A stretch of 64,000 bases of DNA from Candidatus Rifleibacteriota bacterium (GCA_015232575.1 JADFZL010000003.1:318001-382000), one strand, 5' to 3'; positions 35,195-44,032 are shown, numbered from the stretch's first letter. The notes: generated by a model not told the origin, from the sequence alone. Made by a program: numbers and translations.

Positions 35195-36271
35195 TTATTC
35201 AGATGTCAAAAGTTTATAAAAAACGTTCAGTCCCTTTTCGATTGTACTTTCATCGGGGAGAAATCCAGGGTTATGTAAACCAACCTGAGGTTTGCCAGGA
35301 GTTCGACAACCTAGCCAGAACAGTAGGGAAGGGTATTTAAGCGAAATAAATCCGAAGTCTTCGCCGGTAAATTTCATCTCTGCCAGATCTACTTTCACTT
35401 TGCATGAAAGTTTATTGAACAGCCCTTCATCCACAATTACTTCCGGATATTTGGAACCAGTTGTCTGATTGTATTCCAAGCCATTTTCAAGGGCTATTCT
35501 TTTTCCCGTATCATTTATTTTTCCAACAAGCTCTTCAGTTTTTTTGAAGCTCTCAGTTCTTACCGTTCCAAATAGCGAACATTTATCTGGTACAGCATTT
35601 CGAACTGATCCGCCTTCTATTTTACCAAATCTCGCAACAAAACCTTTCTGTGGTTTGCTGTAAAGGTCATCGACCAGCTTAATAGCTCCTGCAATTGCAT
35701 CTCTTCCCTGGTTATAGAAAGCCACATGAGAAGACCTTCCAGTGAACACTGAATTGATTTCGAAGGAAGATGCAAAAAGAAGTCCGGGTTTTGTAGCTAC
35801 AATTCCGACCTCATATTCATCTGTTACATGAAGTGCCCAGGCTTCTGAAATATTGTATTCTACGAGATCTTCAAGCGCCATTTCAGCGCCACCGCCGCCT
35901 TCTTCTGCAGGTTGGAAAAGAAATATCGCATTTGTCTCAAGATTATTTTGCTTCACTTTTTCGGCTAATCCCAGGAGTATGGTGGAATGAACATCATGTC
36001 CGCAGGCGTGCATGAATCCAGGATGTTTTGAGCAAAATTCGACTCCGGTTTCTTCTCTTACGGGCAGTGCGTCAATGTCAGCTCGGAACAATTTATATGG
36101 AACGTTTCTTGAAGCACCATTCCATATTACTATCAGCCCTGTAGTTACTGTTTTTTTATATTTCAAGCCAATTTCATCAAGTTTATTCATCAAATATGCC
36201 TGTGTTTTGGTTTCAGAATAAGCAATCTCAGGAATCTGATGAAGATCTTTCCAGACTTTTAATAAATTCAT
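35195..36271 (-). CDS. M20 family amidohydrolase/peptidase
   Basis: 358-residue cytoplasmic dinuclear-metal amidohydrolase of the M20D group (N-acyl-amino-acid amidohydrolase, hippurate hydrolase, IAA-amino-acid hydrolase relatives). It shows the metal-binding HACGHDVH (88-95), PAEEGGGGAE with the catalytic Glu pair, a central dimerisation domain (about 170-270), and the C-terminal LH(N)PGF region (GLHNPGFLPDE). I start at ATG 36271 because CAGGAG lies six bases upstream; the frame extends to 36340 without support. It is divergent from the sigma-factor gene. Substrate is probably an N-acylated amino acid or small peptide; not resolvable from sequence. Confidence 0.88.
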   Translation of the reverse strand: MNLLKVWKDLHQIPEIAYSETKTQAYLMNKLDEIGLKYKKTVTTGLIVIWNGASRNVPYKLFRADIDALPVREETGVEFCSKHPGFMHACGHDVHSTILLGLAEKVKQNNLETNAIFLFQPAEEGGGGAEMALEDLVEYNISEAWALHVTDEYEVGIVATKPGLLFASSFEINSVFTGRSSHVAFYNQGRDAIAGAIKLVDDLYSKPQKGFVARFGKIEGGSVRNAVPDKCSLFGTVRTESFKKTEELVGKINDTGKRIALENGLEYNQTTGSKYPEVIVDEGLFNKLSCKVKVDLAEMKFTGEDFGFISLKYPSLLFWLGCRTPGKPQVGLHNPGFLPDESTIEKGLNVFYKLLTSE

Positions 36272-36424
36272 ATATTTCTCCTGACAATTATTAGAATTAA
36301 ACAGAATTTCGGGGTAACTAATATTTTGTAGATGGTACAATATTTGCGATAAAAAATATATAAGAATATTGAGAAAAGTTCCGATAATAAGATACAGGAA
36401 AATAGGTATCGGGAGAAAAAAGTT

Positions 36425-37288
36425 ATGGAATTCTACAGGAAACGAAATACCAACGGTGAAGTAATCCTGAAGAATTATTTTCGGGACTTAAGGAGATGCC
36501 CTCCCTTGAGTCGCAGGGAAGAAGAAATTCTTGTCGGAAAATTCAAGAAGGGCGATGTCAACGCGGCAAGGAGACTTATAATCTCGAACCTCCGGTTCGT
36601 AGTGTCGATAGCCAAAAGATATCAGTTCATAAACGAAGTTCCATTCGAAGACTTGATTGCTGTTGGAAATTTCGGGTTGATACATGCAGCCAGACAATTT
36701 GATGAAACGCGTAAAGTAAGATTCATTTCTTATGCCGTGTGGTGGATACGACAGGCAATAATTCAAACTATTTCAATGTATTCACATAATATAAGAGTTC
36801 CGCTTAATAAAGTTCATCAACACTTAAAAATTAAGAAATTTGAAGAAATATTAACCAAAAAGCTTAACAGAAAGCCAAGCCTTAATGAGCTTGCCTCGGA
36901 AGCTGGAATGAGAGTCGATGCTCTCAAAAAATTCTTCTCAGAAATACCGAGTGTTATTTCTCTTGATACGACACCTGTTGATGTAGAAGAAGACCTTTAT
37001 TTAAGAGATGTTGTACCTGACATAGAATCAGATCCTGAGTTTATTACAGAAAAGGATTCACTTATTGAAGAAATTCAATCTGTAATGAGTTCATTATCCG
37101 AGAAAGAAAGAATTGTAATTAAACATCGCTTTGGTTTCCATCACACAAAAGAACGCACACTTGAAGAAATCGGAAGACTTCTTAATTTAACCAGAGAAAG
37201 AGTCCGTCAGATAGAGCAGCAGGCAATTCAAAAACTCAAACATCCGTCAAGATCAGATCGACTCAAAATATTCCTGCTTACTAAATAA
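36425..37288 (+). CDS. RNA polymerase sigma-70 family factor (RpoD/RpoS-like, group 2)
   Basis: 287-residue sigma factor. Region 1.2 (LKNYFRDLRRCPPLSRREEE), region 2 with the -10-recognition helices (DLIAVGNFGLIHAARQFD, RFISYAVWWIRQAIIQTI), region 3 (KLNRKPSLNELASEAG) and region 4 with the helix-turn-helix TLEEIGRLLNLTRERVRQIE are all present. There is no long acidic region 1.1, so it is a primary-like alternative factor (group 2 or 3) and not the housekeeping RpoD of usual length, though in small genomes such short forms may be primary. Ribosome site GGGAG. No anti-sigma gene adjoins it. Promoters with near-consensus hexamers in this window suit this class. Confidence 0.9.
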   Translation: MEFYRKRNTNGEVILKNYFRDLRRCPPLSRREEEILVGKFKKGDVNAARRLIISNLRFVVSIAKRYQFINEVPFEDLIAVGNFGLIHAARQFDETRKVRFISYAVWWIRQAIIQTISMYSHNIRVPLNKVHQHLKIKKFEEILTKKLNRKPSLNELASEAGMRVDALKKFFSEIPSVISLDTTPVDVEEDLYLRDVVPDIESDPEFITEKDSLIEEIQSVMSSLSEKERIVIKHRFGFHHTKERTLEEIGRLLNLTRERVRQIEQQAIQKLKHPSRSDRLKIFLLTK

Positions 37289-37653
37289 TTAAGAATAGTT
37301 GATAGTATAATCAAAAAGTTAGATGATACGGGCTTGATAAATCAAGCCCCTGCAACCAGGCAGTTTGTGTGAAGTAATCGCCAGAGGATCGGAAGTGTTA
37401 TATAAAAATGCATTGATGCGTTCCTATTTTTTCGCGAAAAAGTGCGGAAATTTGAATATATGCTGTCGAAAAATTTAAGGACGACTCAATAAGATACGTT
37501 ATGTCGGAAACCAGAGATGACTTTGTAATTGATCAACACTAAGAGGACTTAATAAAACTATTTCCGCCATCTTTTGCAATAGACCCGGCAGAGAGGGCGA
37601 AATGGATAGTATGGATCCCTTCAGATTTGCCTCGGCTTTCCATACCAACTCTT
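37289..37653. other. Gene-free region with a REP-like hairpin
   Basis: No coding sequence that I can support. Soon after the sigma gene lies a perfect hairpin GGGCTTGAT-AA-ATCAAGCCC (37330-37349) without a T-run; it may act as a weak terminator or be a REP-type repeat. The rest appears featureless until the MITE-like element at 37654. Confidence 0.5.
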
Positions 37654-37808
37654 AGTACAGCAAATCTTAATAAAGGGTCATTAAACAATGTCATTTCGAC
37701 CGAAGGGAGAAATCTCGCATTTATGTGATCTCTCACATTCTTTCGAGATGACAACCACCCAAAGGCTAACAAGCAAATTTGTCCCCTTATTTAAGATTTT
37801 GCGTACTT
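37654..37808 (+). repeat. MITE/REP-like element, copy 1 (155 bp)
   Basis: Starts AGTACAGCAAATCTTAATAA and ends with an inverted counterpart, ATTTAAGATTTTGCGTACTT, so it has terminal inverted repeats of roughly 27 bases including AAAGGG(T/A)CA. The core is a second inverted repeat: TGTCATTTCGACCGAAGGGA and CATTCTTTCGAGATGACA (37689-37753). The same layout is seen at 50050 and, in reverse, at 53619. It has no coding capacity. Confidence 0.75.
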
Positions 37809-37826
37809 AAGCTTCAAAAAGTCGCA

Positions 37827-37868
37827 CACCAGCATTAGTTGTGAGATTTTTCACAACCAATGCTGGTG
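37827..37868 (-). terminator. Terminator hairpin for the 37951-38764 gene pair
   Basis: 18-base stem with one mismatch (CACCAGCATTAGTTGTGA and its partner), 6-base loop. Read on the minus strand it is followed by GTGCGACTTTTTG, giving a T-run six bases on. It lies about 80 bases past the stop codon of the minus-strand gene. Confidence 0.6.
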
Positions 37869-37950
37869 CAATTTCGCCACATCTAAATCTGCAGATAGCA
37901 AAAAAAGGAGCATTGAACGGTTCAGAGACGTTCACATGCCCCAATCGGTT

Positions 37951-38598
37951 TCAGGAGAGGATTCTAACGGATTGCTTGAGTTCAATTGAAATGCTTCCTT
38001 CGAAAACATCAGAATATTTCAAAACTTCCTCTTTTGCTGCATAACATTTCCTTGTATTTTCTGAAAAAACTCCTATGAAAATTCTGTCACCAGTACTGAC
38101 AGCATGCCTCTTAGCAAGGTCGATCAGAGAAAGTGAAAAACGCCCATTTTTATTTATTTTACCGGTAATTTCCCCTTCTTTGCGTCCATTTCCTTCTTGA
38201 AATTTATTGATATTCCTTACCAGAACATATAAATCTTTAGATTCAACCTCTTCTCCCGGAATAAATGATCCATAGACATTAAAAAAAGGTATACCTCCAT
38301 TTATCGGAACAAAGACCTTCTTAAGACGTTTTGATTTTGAAGTAATAACCTTTATTTTCTTGGATTCTGACTGAGCTGACTGAAAATGCTTTTTAATCGA
38401 ATCATTCATTTTATCAATCACACTTGAGATTGCTTCGAAATGACCTGTTAGAAAATCGCTCTGAGCCGATTTTCTATTTACCTGTTGAAGGGAAGTTTTG
38501 TCAGCTCTCATAATTTTTTCGAGTGTAAATAATACTCTCTTCACTTTCACAGGAATTTTTTCGCTTTGAAGTACATGGTTGTGTTTATTTTCTCTCAT
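37951..38598 (-). CDS. Hypothetical protein, C-terminal beta-rich domain
   Basis: 215-residue protein that I do not recognise. The N-terminal 100 residues are basic and helical (many Lys/Gln/Ser), probably a coiled coil or tail. From about residue 92 a beta-rich domain follows (VPINGGIPFFNVYGSFIPGEE, DLYVLVRNIN, GRFSLSLIDLAK, GDRIFIGVFS), suggestive of an immunoglobulin- or C2-like sandwich. There is no signal peptide, so it is likely cytoplasmic. GGAGG lies six bases before the ATG. It overlaps the small upstream gene by 14 bases, so the two are co-translated. Confidence 0.6.
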   Translation of the reverse strand: MRENKHNHVLQSEKIPVKVKRVLFTLEKIMRADKTSLQQVNRKSAQSDFLTGHFEAISSVIDKMNDSIKKHFQSAQSESKKIKVITSKSKRLKKVFVPINGGIPFFNVYGSFIPGEEVESKDLYVLVRNINKFQEGNGRKEGEITGKINKNGRFSLSLIDLAKRHAVSTGDRIFIGVFSENTRKCYAAKEEVLKYSDVFEGSISIELKQSVRILS

Positions 38599-38764
38599 TT
38601 TTTTCCTCCGCCTGGGAATCCATTTCCTGAAGCATATTCAGAGCCATTTTCAACCCGTTTATCTTTCCACGGAGATAATCTTTTTCCTCGTTAGTAGAAC
38701 TCTTTGCAAAAAGGAGTTTGCTTTCTTCTGAAAGCTCAATAATTTTTTGCTTCAGAGTTTTCAT
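38585..38764 (-). CDS. Small coiled-coil protein, 59 residues
   Basis: Short gene with a clear ribosome site (AGGAGA, seven bases before the ATG) that overlaps the following gene by 14 bases. The product begins MKTLKQKIIELSEESKLLF and is highly charged, without hydrophobic segment, with a heptad-like pattern along most of its length. No family recognised. The strong translation signals and overlap suggest that it is real and works with the 215-residue neighbour, perhaps as a binding partner. Confidence 0.6.
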   Translation of the reverse strand: MKTLKQKIIELSEESKLLFAKSSTNEEKDYLRGKINGLKMALNMLQEMDSQAEEKNERK

Positions 38765-38871
38765 AATTTTATCTCCTGGTAAAAAATATTTGTATTCTGT
38801 TTGATATTTTAATACAAAGCAAAATGTGTTCCAGGATTGTGATGAGCCCTAATTCAAAGGTTCTTACAGTA

Positions 38872-38917
38872 AAAAAGGGAATAATTCCCTTTGCCGCAAG
38901 GGAATTATTCCCTTTTT
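38872..38917. terminator. Perfect 20-base-stem hairpin between divergent genes
   Basis: Arms AAAAAGGGAATAATTCCCTT and its complement, loop TGCCGC, with T-runs on both strands. Each arm contains the near-palindrome GGGAATAATTCCC. Terminators are unusual between divergent genes; it may block read-through or control one of them. The rest of the 38765-39257 gap has the leader described at 39130 and no gene. Confidence 0.5.
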
Positions 38918-39129
38918 GTATCAGATGAGTTTAATAGTAAAAATAATGGAAAACAAATTTTTGCCACAAAAAACTCTCTTAATTAATCAAGTGAGTTCAA
39001 AATTCAGATAAGTGTGGCATAAATGTAACAATTCAGTAAATTTTACCTGAATTTTATACCTCAAAAAGACGATTAATCTGAAATTGGAAAACTAAAAATA
39101 AATTTATAGAAATATTTAAAAAAATTTGA

Positions 39130-39257
39130 TATAATCGCCTGCAAAAATCAAGCTATTGGCTTGTTTCTTGCTAAGTTCTGTTTAAAGTACAAAAAGTTTT
39201 CCGCTTTTTAGATAAGTACTAAAAGATGAGAGAAATTCCCTCTGGAGGACGAGAGAG
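39130..39257 (+). promoter_or_regulatory. -10 element and structured leader of the aminotransferase-like gene
   Basis: TATAAT at 39130-39135 (no good -35), then a leader of about 115 bases. Two candidate hairpins: CAAGC-TATTG-GCTTG (from 39149), and AGTACAAAAAG pairing with CTTTTT...GTACT (39187-39221). A third, GAGAGAAATTCCCTC, lies just before the ribosome site CTGGAGGA. The pattern could be a cis-regulatory RNA; I do not recognise a known riboswitch class. Confidence 0.35.
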
Positions 39258-40616
39258 ATGTTAAAAATTTTAAGTGCTCCAAGTGAGAGTGATGATGGGT
39301 TTCCCGGTGGATTTATTGATTCAGGGACTCTTTTGCCTGATATTTCTGGATTGATAAGTTTTACAACGAATCTCCTGGATAAAACGGTTAAAGTTACAAA
39401 GGCTGAAAACTGTGCAATTATTGATGCTGACGGGAAAAAATATCTTGATGCTTTTTCAGCCTCGGGCGGAGTTTCAGTTGGTCACTCAAACCCTTTTGTA
39501 AATGAAGCTGCCCACAGACAGATTGATTTATTCAGCAGTTCATCAAAATTATATCAGACAAAATCTGTTGAGAAATTTCAAATAGCGATTCAGAAATATC
39601 TTCCAAAAAATGTCAACAAATATCATTATCTAAACTCTGGTTCAGAAGCAGTTGACTTTTCATGTCAGGCATTGCGGGCATATACCGGGAAAAAGATTAT
39701 TATTTCTTTTTCAGAGAGTTGCCATGGTTCAACGCATATTGCAAAATCGATTAGCGGACTTGAAAATTTTCAGAATCCTTCTTTCAAAGATCCTGATGTC
39801 TTCTTTTATAAAGTTAAGACATGCAGAAATTGCCCCGAGAAAATTTACAAAAAAGCAGCCCAAAGGATTCCAGGACTCGAAATAGAATGCATAATAAACT
39901 GCATTAAATCAATAGAAGATTTCCTGGAAAAGAACAGAATTAATTGCGCTGGAATTGTTATTGAAACGATAATGCCAAATGGCGGAATGATAATTCCATC
40001 AAAAGGTTTTTTCTCCAGGTTGAATTCAATTTGCAGTAAATGGAATCTTCCAATTGTTGTAAGCGAAGTTAACTCGGGAAATGGAAGATGCGGCAAGGAC
40101 TTGTTTGCATTTGAAGAATTTGGAATCAAACCCTCAATGGTCTGTCTTGGAAACAGCATAACAAACGGATTTCCATTTGGAGTTACAATCGCAACTCAAG
40201 AAATCTCAGATTCCATCTCAGACATAAAATCGTTTTTGTATTCGGGTGGAAACCCCGTTTCCTGCGCTGCAGCTACCGCAACACTCAATTATATTGAAAA
40301 TAATAACCTCTTAAAAAAGGCAAAATTTGTTGGAGAATTTATTCAAGAGGAACTTGAAAAACGCTTACAGTGTTTTCAAGCCTTTGTCGACGTAAGAGGA
40401 AAAGGTTTAATGATAGGCGTTGAAACCGAAAGCTCTGAGTTTACAGAAAAAATTATCGAATTTGCACGTCGAAATTTCCTTCTGATCGGAATTGGGGGCA
40501 GAAGCAGAAATGTCATAAGAATTGAACCACCTTTAACTTTTTCTGCAAAAATGGCAAACACTCTTATTTCTATACTTGAATCGGGATTTAAACAATTCAG
40601 TCATACAAAAAATTGA
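39258..40616 (+). CDS. Class III aminotransferase-fold protein lacking the PLP lysine (pseudoenzyme)
   Basis: 452-residue member of the class III PLP-dependent aminotransferase family (GABA/ornithine aminotransferase-like), with NSGSEAVDFS (126-135), the SCHGST motif and a small cysteine-rich insert (CRNC...C...C, 189-215) seen in some family members. The expected lysine that forms the Schiff base is Asn299 (MVCLGNSITNGFPFG), and the PLP-ring aspartate of the DEV motif is Ser269 (VVSEVNSGNGRCG). The codons (AAC, AGC) are unambiguous. Ordinary transamination is therefore unlikely; a binding, regulatory or different-chemistry role is inferred. The frame is intact over full length and has a good ribosome site, so it is not simply a decayed gene. 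Confidence 0.85.
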   Translation: MLKILSAPSESDDGFPGGFIDSGTLLPDISGLISFTTNLLDKTVKVTKAENCAIIDADGKKYLDAFSASGGVSVGHSNPFVNEAAHRQIDLFSSSSKLYQTKSVEKFQIAIQKYLPKNVNKYHYLNSGSEAVDFSCQALRAYTGKKIIISFSESCHGSTHIAKSISGLENFQNPSFKDPDVFFYKVKTCRNCPEKIYKKAAQRIPGLEIECIINCIKSIEDFLEKNRINCAGIVIETIMPNGGMIIPSKGFFSRLNSICSKWNLPIVVSEVNSGNGRCGKDLFAFEEFGIKPSMVCLGNSITNGFPFGVTIATQEISDSISDIKSFLYSGGNPVSCAAATATLNYIENNNLLKKAKFVGEFIQEELEKRLQCFQAFVDVRGKGLMIGVETESSEFTEKIIEFARRNFLLIGIGGRSRNVIRIEPPLTFSAKMANTLISILESGFKQFSHTKN

Positions 40617-40666
40617 TTATCTGTATTATAATGCAATTGTATTTATACTTGAAAGTTGAGTAATTA

Positions 40667-41287
40667 ATGAACCAGAAATTTGAAAACTTACAGGAACTCT
40701 TACGTGAACGTCGAAGTATCAGAAGTTTTTCAAAAGTTCCCGTTGATCCAAAAATCATTGAAGCAATTTTCGATTCAGTCAGATTCTCTCCAACACCTAC
40801 CAACAGATTGTGTTACAGATTCATGGCACTTTCCGATCCGCTTGTAATCGACAGCATCAGACAGGAAGTCCTTTCAGCAAGTGGAAAAATAGCAGAAAAG
40901 CTGGACGAGGAAAGGGCAAAATCATTTCTCGAATATGCACAATGGTTCAGTTTCTTTAACAAAGCTCCAATCGTGATTTTTGGCTTTTTCAGGCTTTTCT
41001 CATCAAGATTCCCCGCTCCGAATATGAATAACGATTCTCTTGAGGGAGTAGCTGAACTTCAGGCATTTGGGGGCGCAATGCATGCACTTCTTCTTGGACT
41101 TGAAGCCCAGGGCCTCTCTGCATGCTGGATGAGCGGACCATTGATTGCTGAAGAACAAATTCTTTCAAAACTTAAGATTGAAAAGCCGTGGCGCCTCGGA
41201 TCACTTTTACCAATTGGATATTCTGATACAAAACCGGCAATACCAAAAAAACCGGAACTTTCAACTGTATTTCAGTGGTGGAGTTAA
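40667..41287 (+). CDS. Nitroreductase family flavoprotein
   Basis: 206-residue FMN-dependent oxidoreductase of the nitroreductase superfamily. The start LLRERRSIRSFSKVPV is the family's FMN-phosphate/R-S-x-R motif, followed by FSPTPTNRLCYRF and, in the C-terminal half, GGAMHALLLGLEAQGLSACWMSGPLIAEEQI. Substrate unspecified: nitroaromatics, quinones or flavins are possible. It follows the aminotransferase-like gene by 50 bases, with its own TATAAT at 40627-40632, and converges on radC. Confidence 0.88.
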   Translation: MNQKFENLQELLRERRSIRSFSKVPVDPKIIEAIFDSVRFSPTPTNRLCYRFMALSDPLVIDSIRQEVLSASGKIAEKLDEERAKSFLEYAQWFSFFNKAPIVIFGFFRLFSSRFPAPNMNNDSLEGVAELQAFGGAMHALLLGLEAQGLSACWMSGPLIAEEQILSKLKIEKPWRLGSLLPIGYSDTKPAIPKKPELSTVFQWWS

Positions 41288-41298
41288 TCACGACACTC

Positions 41299-41988
41299 TT
41301 ACAACATTCCATTTTCTCTGAAGCTGAAATATCCGGCACTTTCGCGGCCAATGATAATGTGATCCAGAAGCCTGATTTCTACTGCCTTTGTGGCATCGCT
41401 TATAGCCTCTGTGACCATTTTGTCTGCTGTTGATGGTTTTATTGAACCTGTCGGGTGATTATGTGAGATAATCAAACCGGTTGCGTGGTTAAGAAGAGCG
41501 TGCCGAATTATTTTCCTCGGATACACGGCAGTCTGCTCTTCAACCCCTCTGGAAATGATTTCGTCCCCGATAATTCTGTTAGAGTGATCAAGATAGATTA
41601 CTCTGAATTCTTCTTCATTAAGATTCGACATTACTGCGGTCAGATATTCAACCACGTCTTTCGCGTCCCGCACAAGCTTCTTCTCACCAAAAGCCTTCTT
41701 TTTTACAATCAACTGAGACAATTCACGCAAAAAGCAAATCACTCTTGAGGCACTCGGGCCTATTCCTTTGGTCTGTTCAAGGCCTTTTCTGTCAACAGAA
41801 AAAACTCCTGGCAAATCGCCATGCTTTTTCAGAAGCTCCTTAGCCAGAGGTTTTGTATCAATTCGCGGAATCGCCAGCATAAGAACATACTCCAGAATTT
41901 CATGTTCAGAAAATGCCGAAAGCCCGGAAAGATCAAACCGGTCTCTCAATCTGCTGCGATGATCAGAATTGATATTATCTTTATCCAT
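41299..41988 (-). CDS. radC: RadC/YicR family JAB1 metalloprotease-fold protein
   Basis: 229-residue protein with an N-terminal helix-hairpin-helix part (LEQTKGIGPSASRVICFL) and a C-terminal JAB/MPN domain containing His176-Asn-His178-Pro ... Ser186-Thr-Ala-Asp189, the complete metal-binding signature. Despite the name, a role in DNA repair is not established; the biochemical activity is unknown. The length is normal. AAGGG precedes the ATG. It is encoded alone and converges with the nitroreductase gene. Confidence 0.92.
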   Translation of the reverse strand: MDKDNINSDHRSRLRDRFDLSGLSAFSEHEILEYVLMLAIPRIDTKPLAKELLKKHGDLPGVFSVDRKGLEQTKGIGPSASRVICFLRELSQLIVKKKAFGEKKLVRDAKDVVEYLTAVMSNLNEEEFRVIYLDHSNRIIGDEIISRGVEEQTAVYPRKIIRHALLNHATGLIISHNHPTGSIKPSTADKMVTEAISDATKAVEIRLLDHIIIGRESAGYFSFRENGML

Positions 41989-42035
41989 AACAACCCTTAT
42001 TATCTGTTCTATATTTAAGCTGATTTATTCACTCT

Positions 42036-42590
42036 TTATATCTCAAGCAATTTCAAAGCAATAATAAACAATATCACAGCACCAACCATTTCAACACGTT
42101 TTCCGAATTTCGTATTCAATTTCCCGCCAAGTTTTATTCCGATGAATGTCATTATTCCAGCGACGATTCCAATGCAGAAAGATGGAAAAAGAAGATTGCT
42201 TTTTGCAACTCCCATGCTGAAGCCAATTCCCAGAGCATCTATGCTTGTAGCGAGAGAAAGCATAACAAGAGACCAACCGCGTGTCGGATCTATAGTAGTC
42301 TCCTCTTCATCTTCAGAAGACAGGCTTTCTTTAAACATTTTTATTGAAACGCCAGCAAGAAGAGCAAAAGCAATCCAGTGATCGAATTTTTCAATATATT
42401 TCAAAATCGAACTTCCTAATGACCATCCGATAATCGGCATCAGAAATTGAAATAATCCAAAATGGAACCATAATCTGAACGACGCACGGAAGTCCAGACC
42501 CCTTGTACCCAGAGCTAATCCAACCGCAAAAGCATCACATCCGAGTGCAAAAGCAATTCCTAAAATCATTACCAGTGAATTCAAAATCAT
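42036..42590 (-). CDS. mntP: Manganese efflux pump MntP family protein
   Basis: 184-residue inner-membrane protein with six hydrophobic segments arranged as two repeats, the MntP/DUF204 layout. Conserved aspartates lie in ALGCDAFAVG (repeat 1) and SLATSIDALGIGFSMG (repeat 2), thought to line the Mn(II) path. A short acidic cytoplasmic loop (SSEDEEETTIDP) separates the halves. The usual family length and GGAG seven bases upstream point to ATG 42590; the frame open to 42641 is not needed. I see no yybP-type Mn riboswitch upstream. Confidence 0.9.
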   Translation of the reverse strand: MILNSLVMILGIAFALGCDAFAVGLALGTRGLDFRASFRLWFHFGLFQFLMPIIGWSLGSSILKYIEKFDHWIAFALLAGVSIKMFKESLSSEDEEETTIDPTRGWSLVMLSLATSIDALGIGFSMGVAKSNLLFPSFCIGIVAGIMTFIGIKLGGKLNTKFGKRVEMVGAVILFIIALKLLEI

Positions 42591-42889
42591 TTTTAAACTC
42601 CAAAATGCTTTCCAATAAAAATATTTTTCACAACTTATCATGACCTCTTGATGCTGTCAATTAAAGAATTTTAGAAACCACTTTAAGGTAATATTTCTCA
42701 ATACGTCAGAATGTATCAATCATTTTAAGACAATTTCAGAAAATTTTACCAACAAAACAGCTGAAATGTTCGTTTAGAGAGAATACTTGATAGTAGAGCT
42801 AATTTAATAAAATAGTATTTTTTTCCAGTAACAAACAGCCGGAAAAATTCGTATAGGTATTTCAAAACATCAAAGGGGAAGAGATTATA

Positions 42890-44032
42890 ATGAGTATCAA
42901 GTCGTGTCTTAACAAGCTGTGTTTTATTTTTCTGATCAGCATTTTTCTTTGTCCGGAAGTAACTTTTGCCAGCGGAATTCCATGCAATCCTCTGGAAGAC
43001 CTGGAAGAAGTTTTCCTTTTACCTCAATGGGATAAAATTCCCTATAAAAATCAACAGGAATCGAAAGAGAGAATTGAAGAAGTAAACAAGCTCTCTCCCA
43101 CTTTGAATTGGCGCTACAGTAAATATCAGCCAGTTTTTGCGTGTATTTCCTTTGCAGCAGCAACAGTCTGTGACTGGTGGGCAATTCAGTATGGCTGGAA
43201 ACATGGTTCTTATACCAACTTCTTCAATGGAAAAGTTGAGAGTGGTTTCAATCCGCGCGTTCTGGAGGCCGAATACGTTAACCTCGGCAAAAAGAATCCT
43301 GTAACCTATCCAATTATTCCATTCGATCTTGTTCACAAAACGTGGGTACCAGCAACAACCAGGGGAATTGCGCATATTCTTGCTTCATATACTGACAAAA
43401 TTGTTACTGATCCAATTCTTCCAAATGAAAAATGGGAAATAAAAGCAGGCATGTACCCAATTGAAGAAAAGTGGATATTTAATAAAAGACTGAACTTCAA
43501 AAATAATGATGACTTTACCTTTTATATGATAAGGGCTCTGCATCACTATGGTATTATTTATACGATGCTTGAATACATCGGAAAATTAAACATTATACCA
43601 GGCACGCACTGCGTTTCAATCATCGGTTATGGAAAAACAAAAGATAAAGGCGAAACGGTATTTATTATACATGATAATTATGGCAACAATCCCAAAGACT
43701 ACAAAGGCGAAGACGGAAAACCTGCATACCGTTATGCTGATGCAAGAGCCATTGAATCAGTGATATCTTTTCTGCACAAACCTGTTGTCAGAATTTTACC
43801 TGAAGGAAATGATTATCAGATATTCTTTCAAAATGCTGGCGGACAACCAATTAAAATACTTAGAGCCTCATATTACAGCGATTCCCTGGGAAAAGAAATG
43901 AAACTTGACCCTGAAAATTGTGTTATTCAAAAAAGTGTCATCACAGATAACAAAATTAAAGTATACGTGGAAGCCGAATTTTATATGAGTGATTTTGGAA
44001 AAGGTTATTGGCTTGATGTTTTTATACCCTAG
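42890..44032 (+). CDS. Exported papain-fold cysteine peptidase-like protein
   Basis: 380-residue exported protein with a signal peptide (1-28, ending TFASG). The layout fits a papain-like fold: Gln80 and Cys85 in YQPVFACISFAAA, followed about 155 residues later by His240 (GTHCVSIIGYG) and then Asp262-Asn263 (IIHDNYGNN). The order Q-C-H-N/D is as in C1/C39-type peptidases, but I cannot place it in a named family. The C-terminal 90 residues are beta-rich. It may degrade peptides outside the cytoplasm. GGGGAAG precedes the ATG. Gene stands alone. Catalytic assignments are inferred from motif order. Confidence 0.6.
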   Translation: MSIKSCLNKLCFIFLISIFLCPEVTFASGIPCNPLEDLEEVFLLPQWDKIPYKNQQESKERIEEVNKLSPTLNWRYSKYQPVFACISFAAATVCDWWAIQYGWKHGSYTNFFNGKVESGFNPRVLEAEYVNLGKKNPVTYPIIPFDLVHKTWVPATTRGIAHILASYTDKIVTDPILPNEKWEIKAGMYPIEEKWIFNKRLNFKNNDDFTFYMIRALHHYGIIYTMLEYIGKLNIIPGTHCVSIIGYGKTKDKGETVFIIHDNYGNNPKDYKGEDGKPAYRYADARAIESVISFLHKPVVRILPEGNDYQIFFQNAGGQPIKILRASYYSDSLGKEMKLDPENCVIQKSVITDNKIKVYVEAEFYMSDFGKGYWLDVFIP

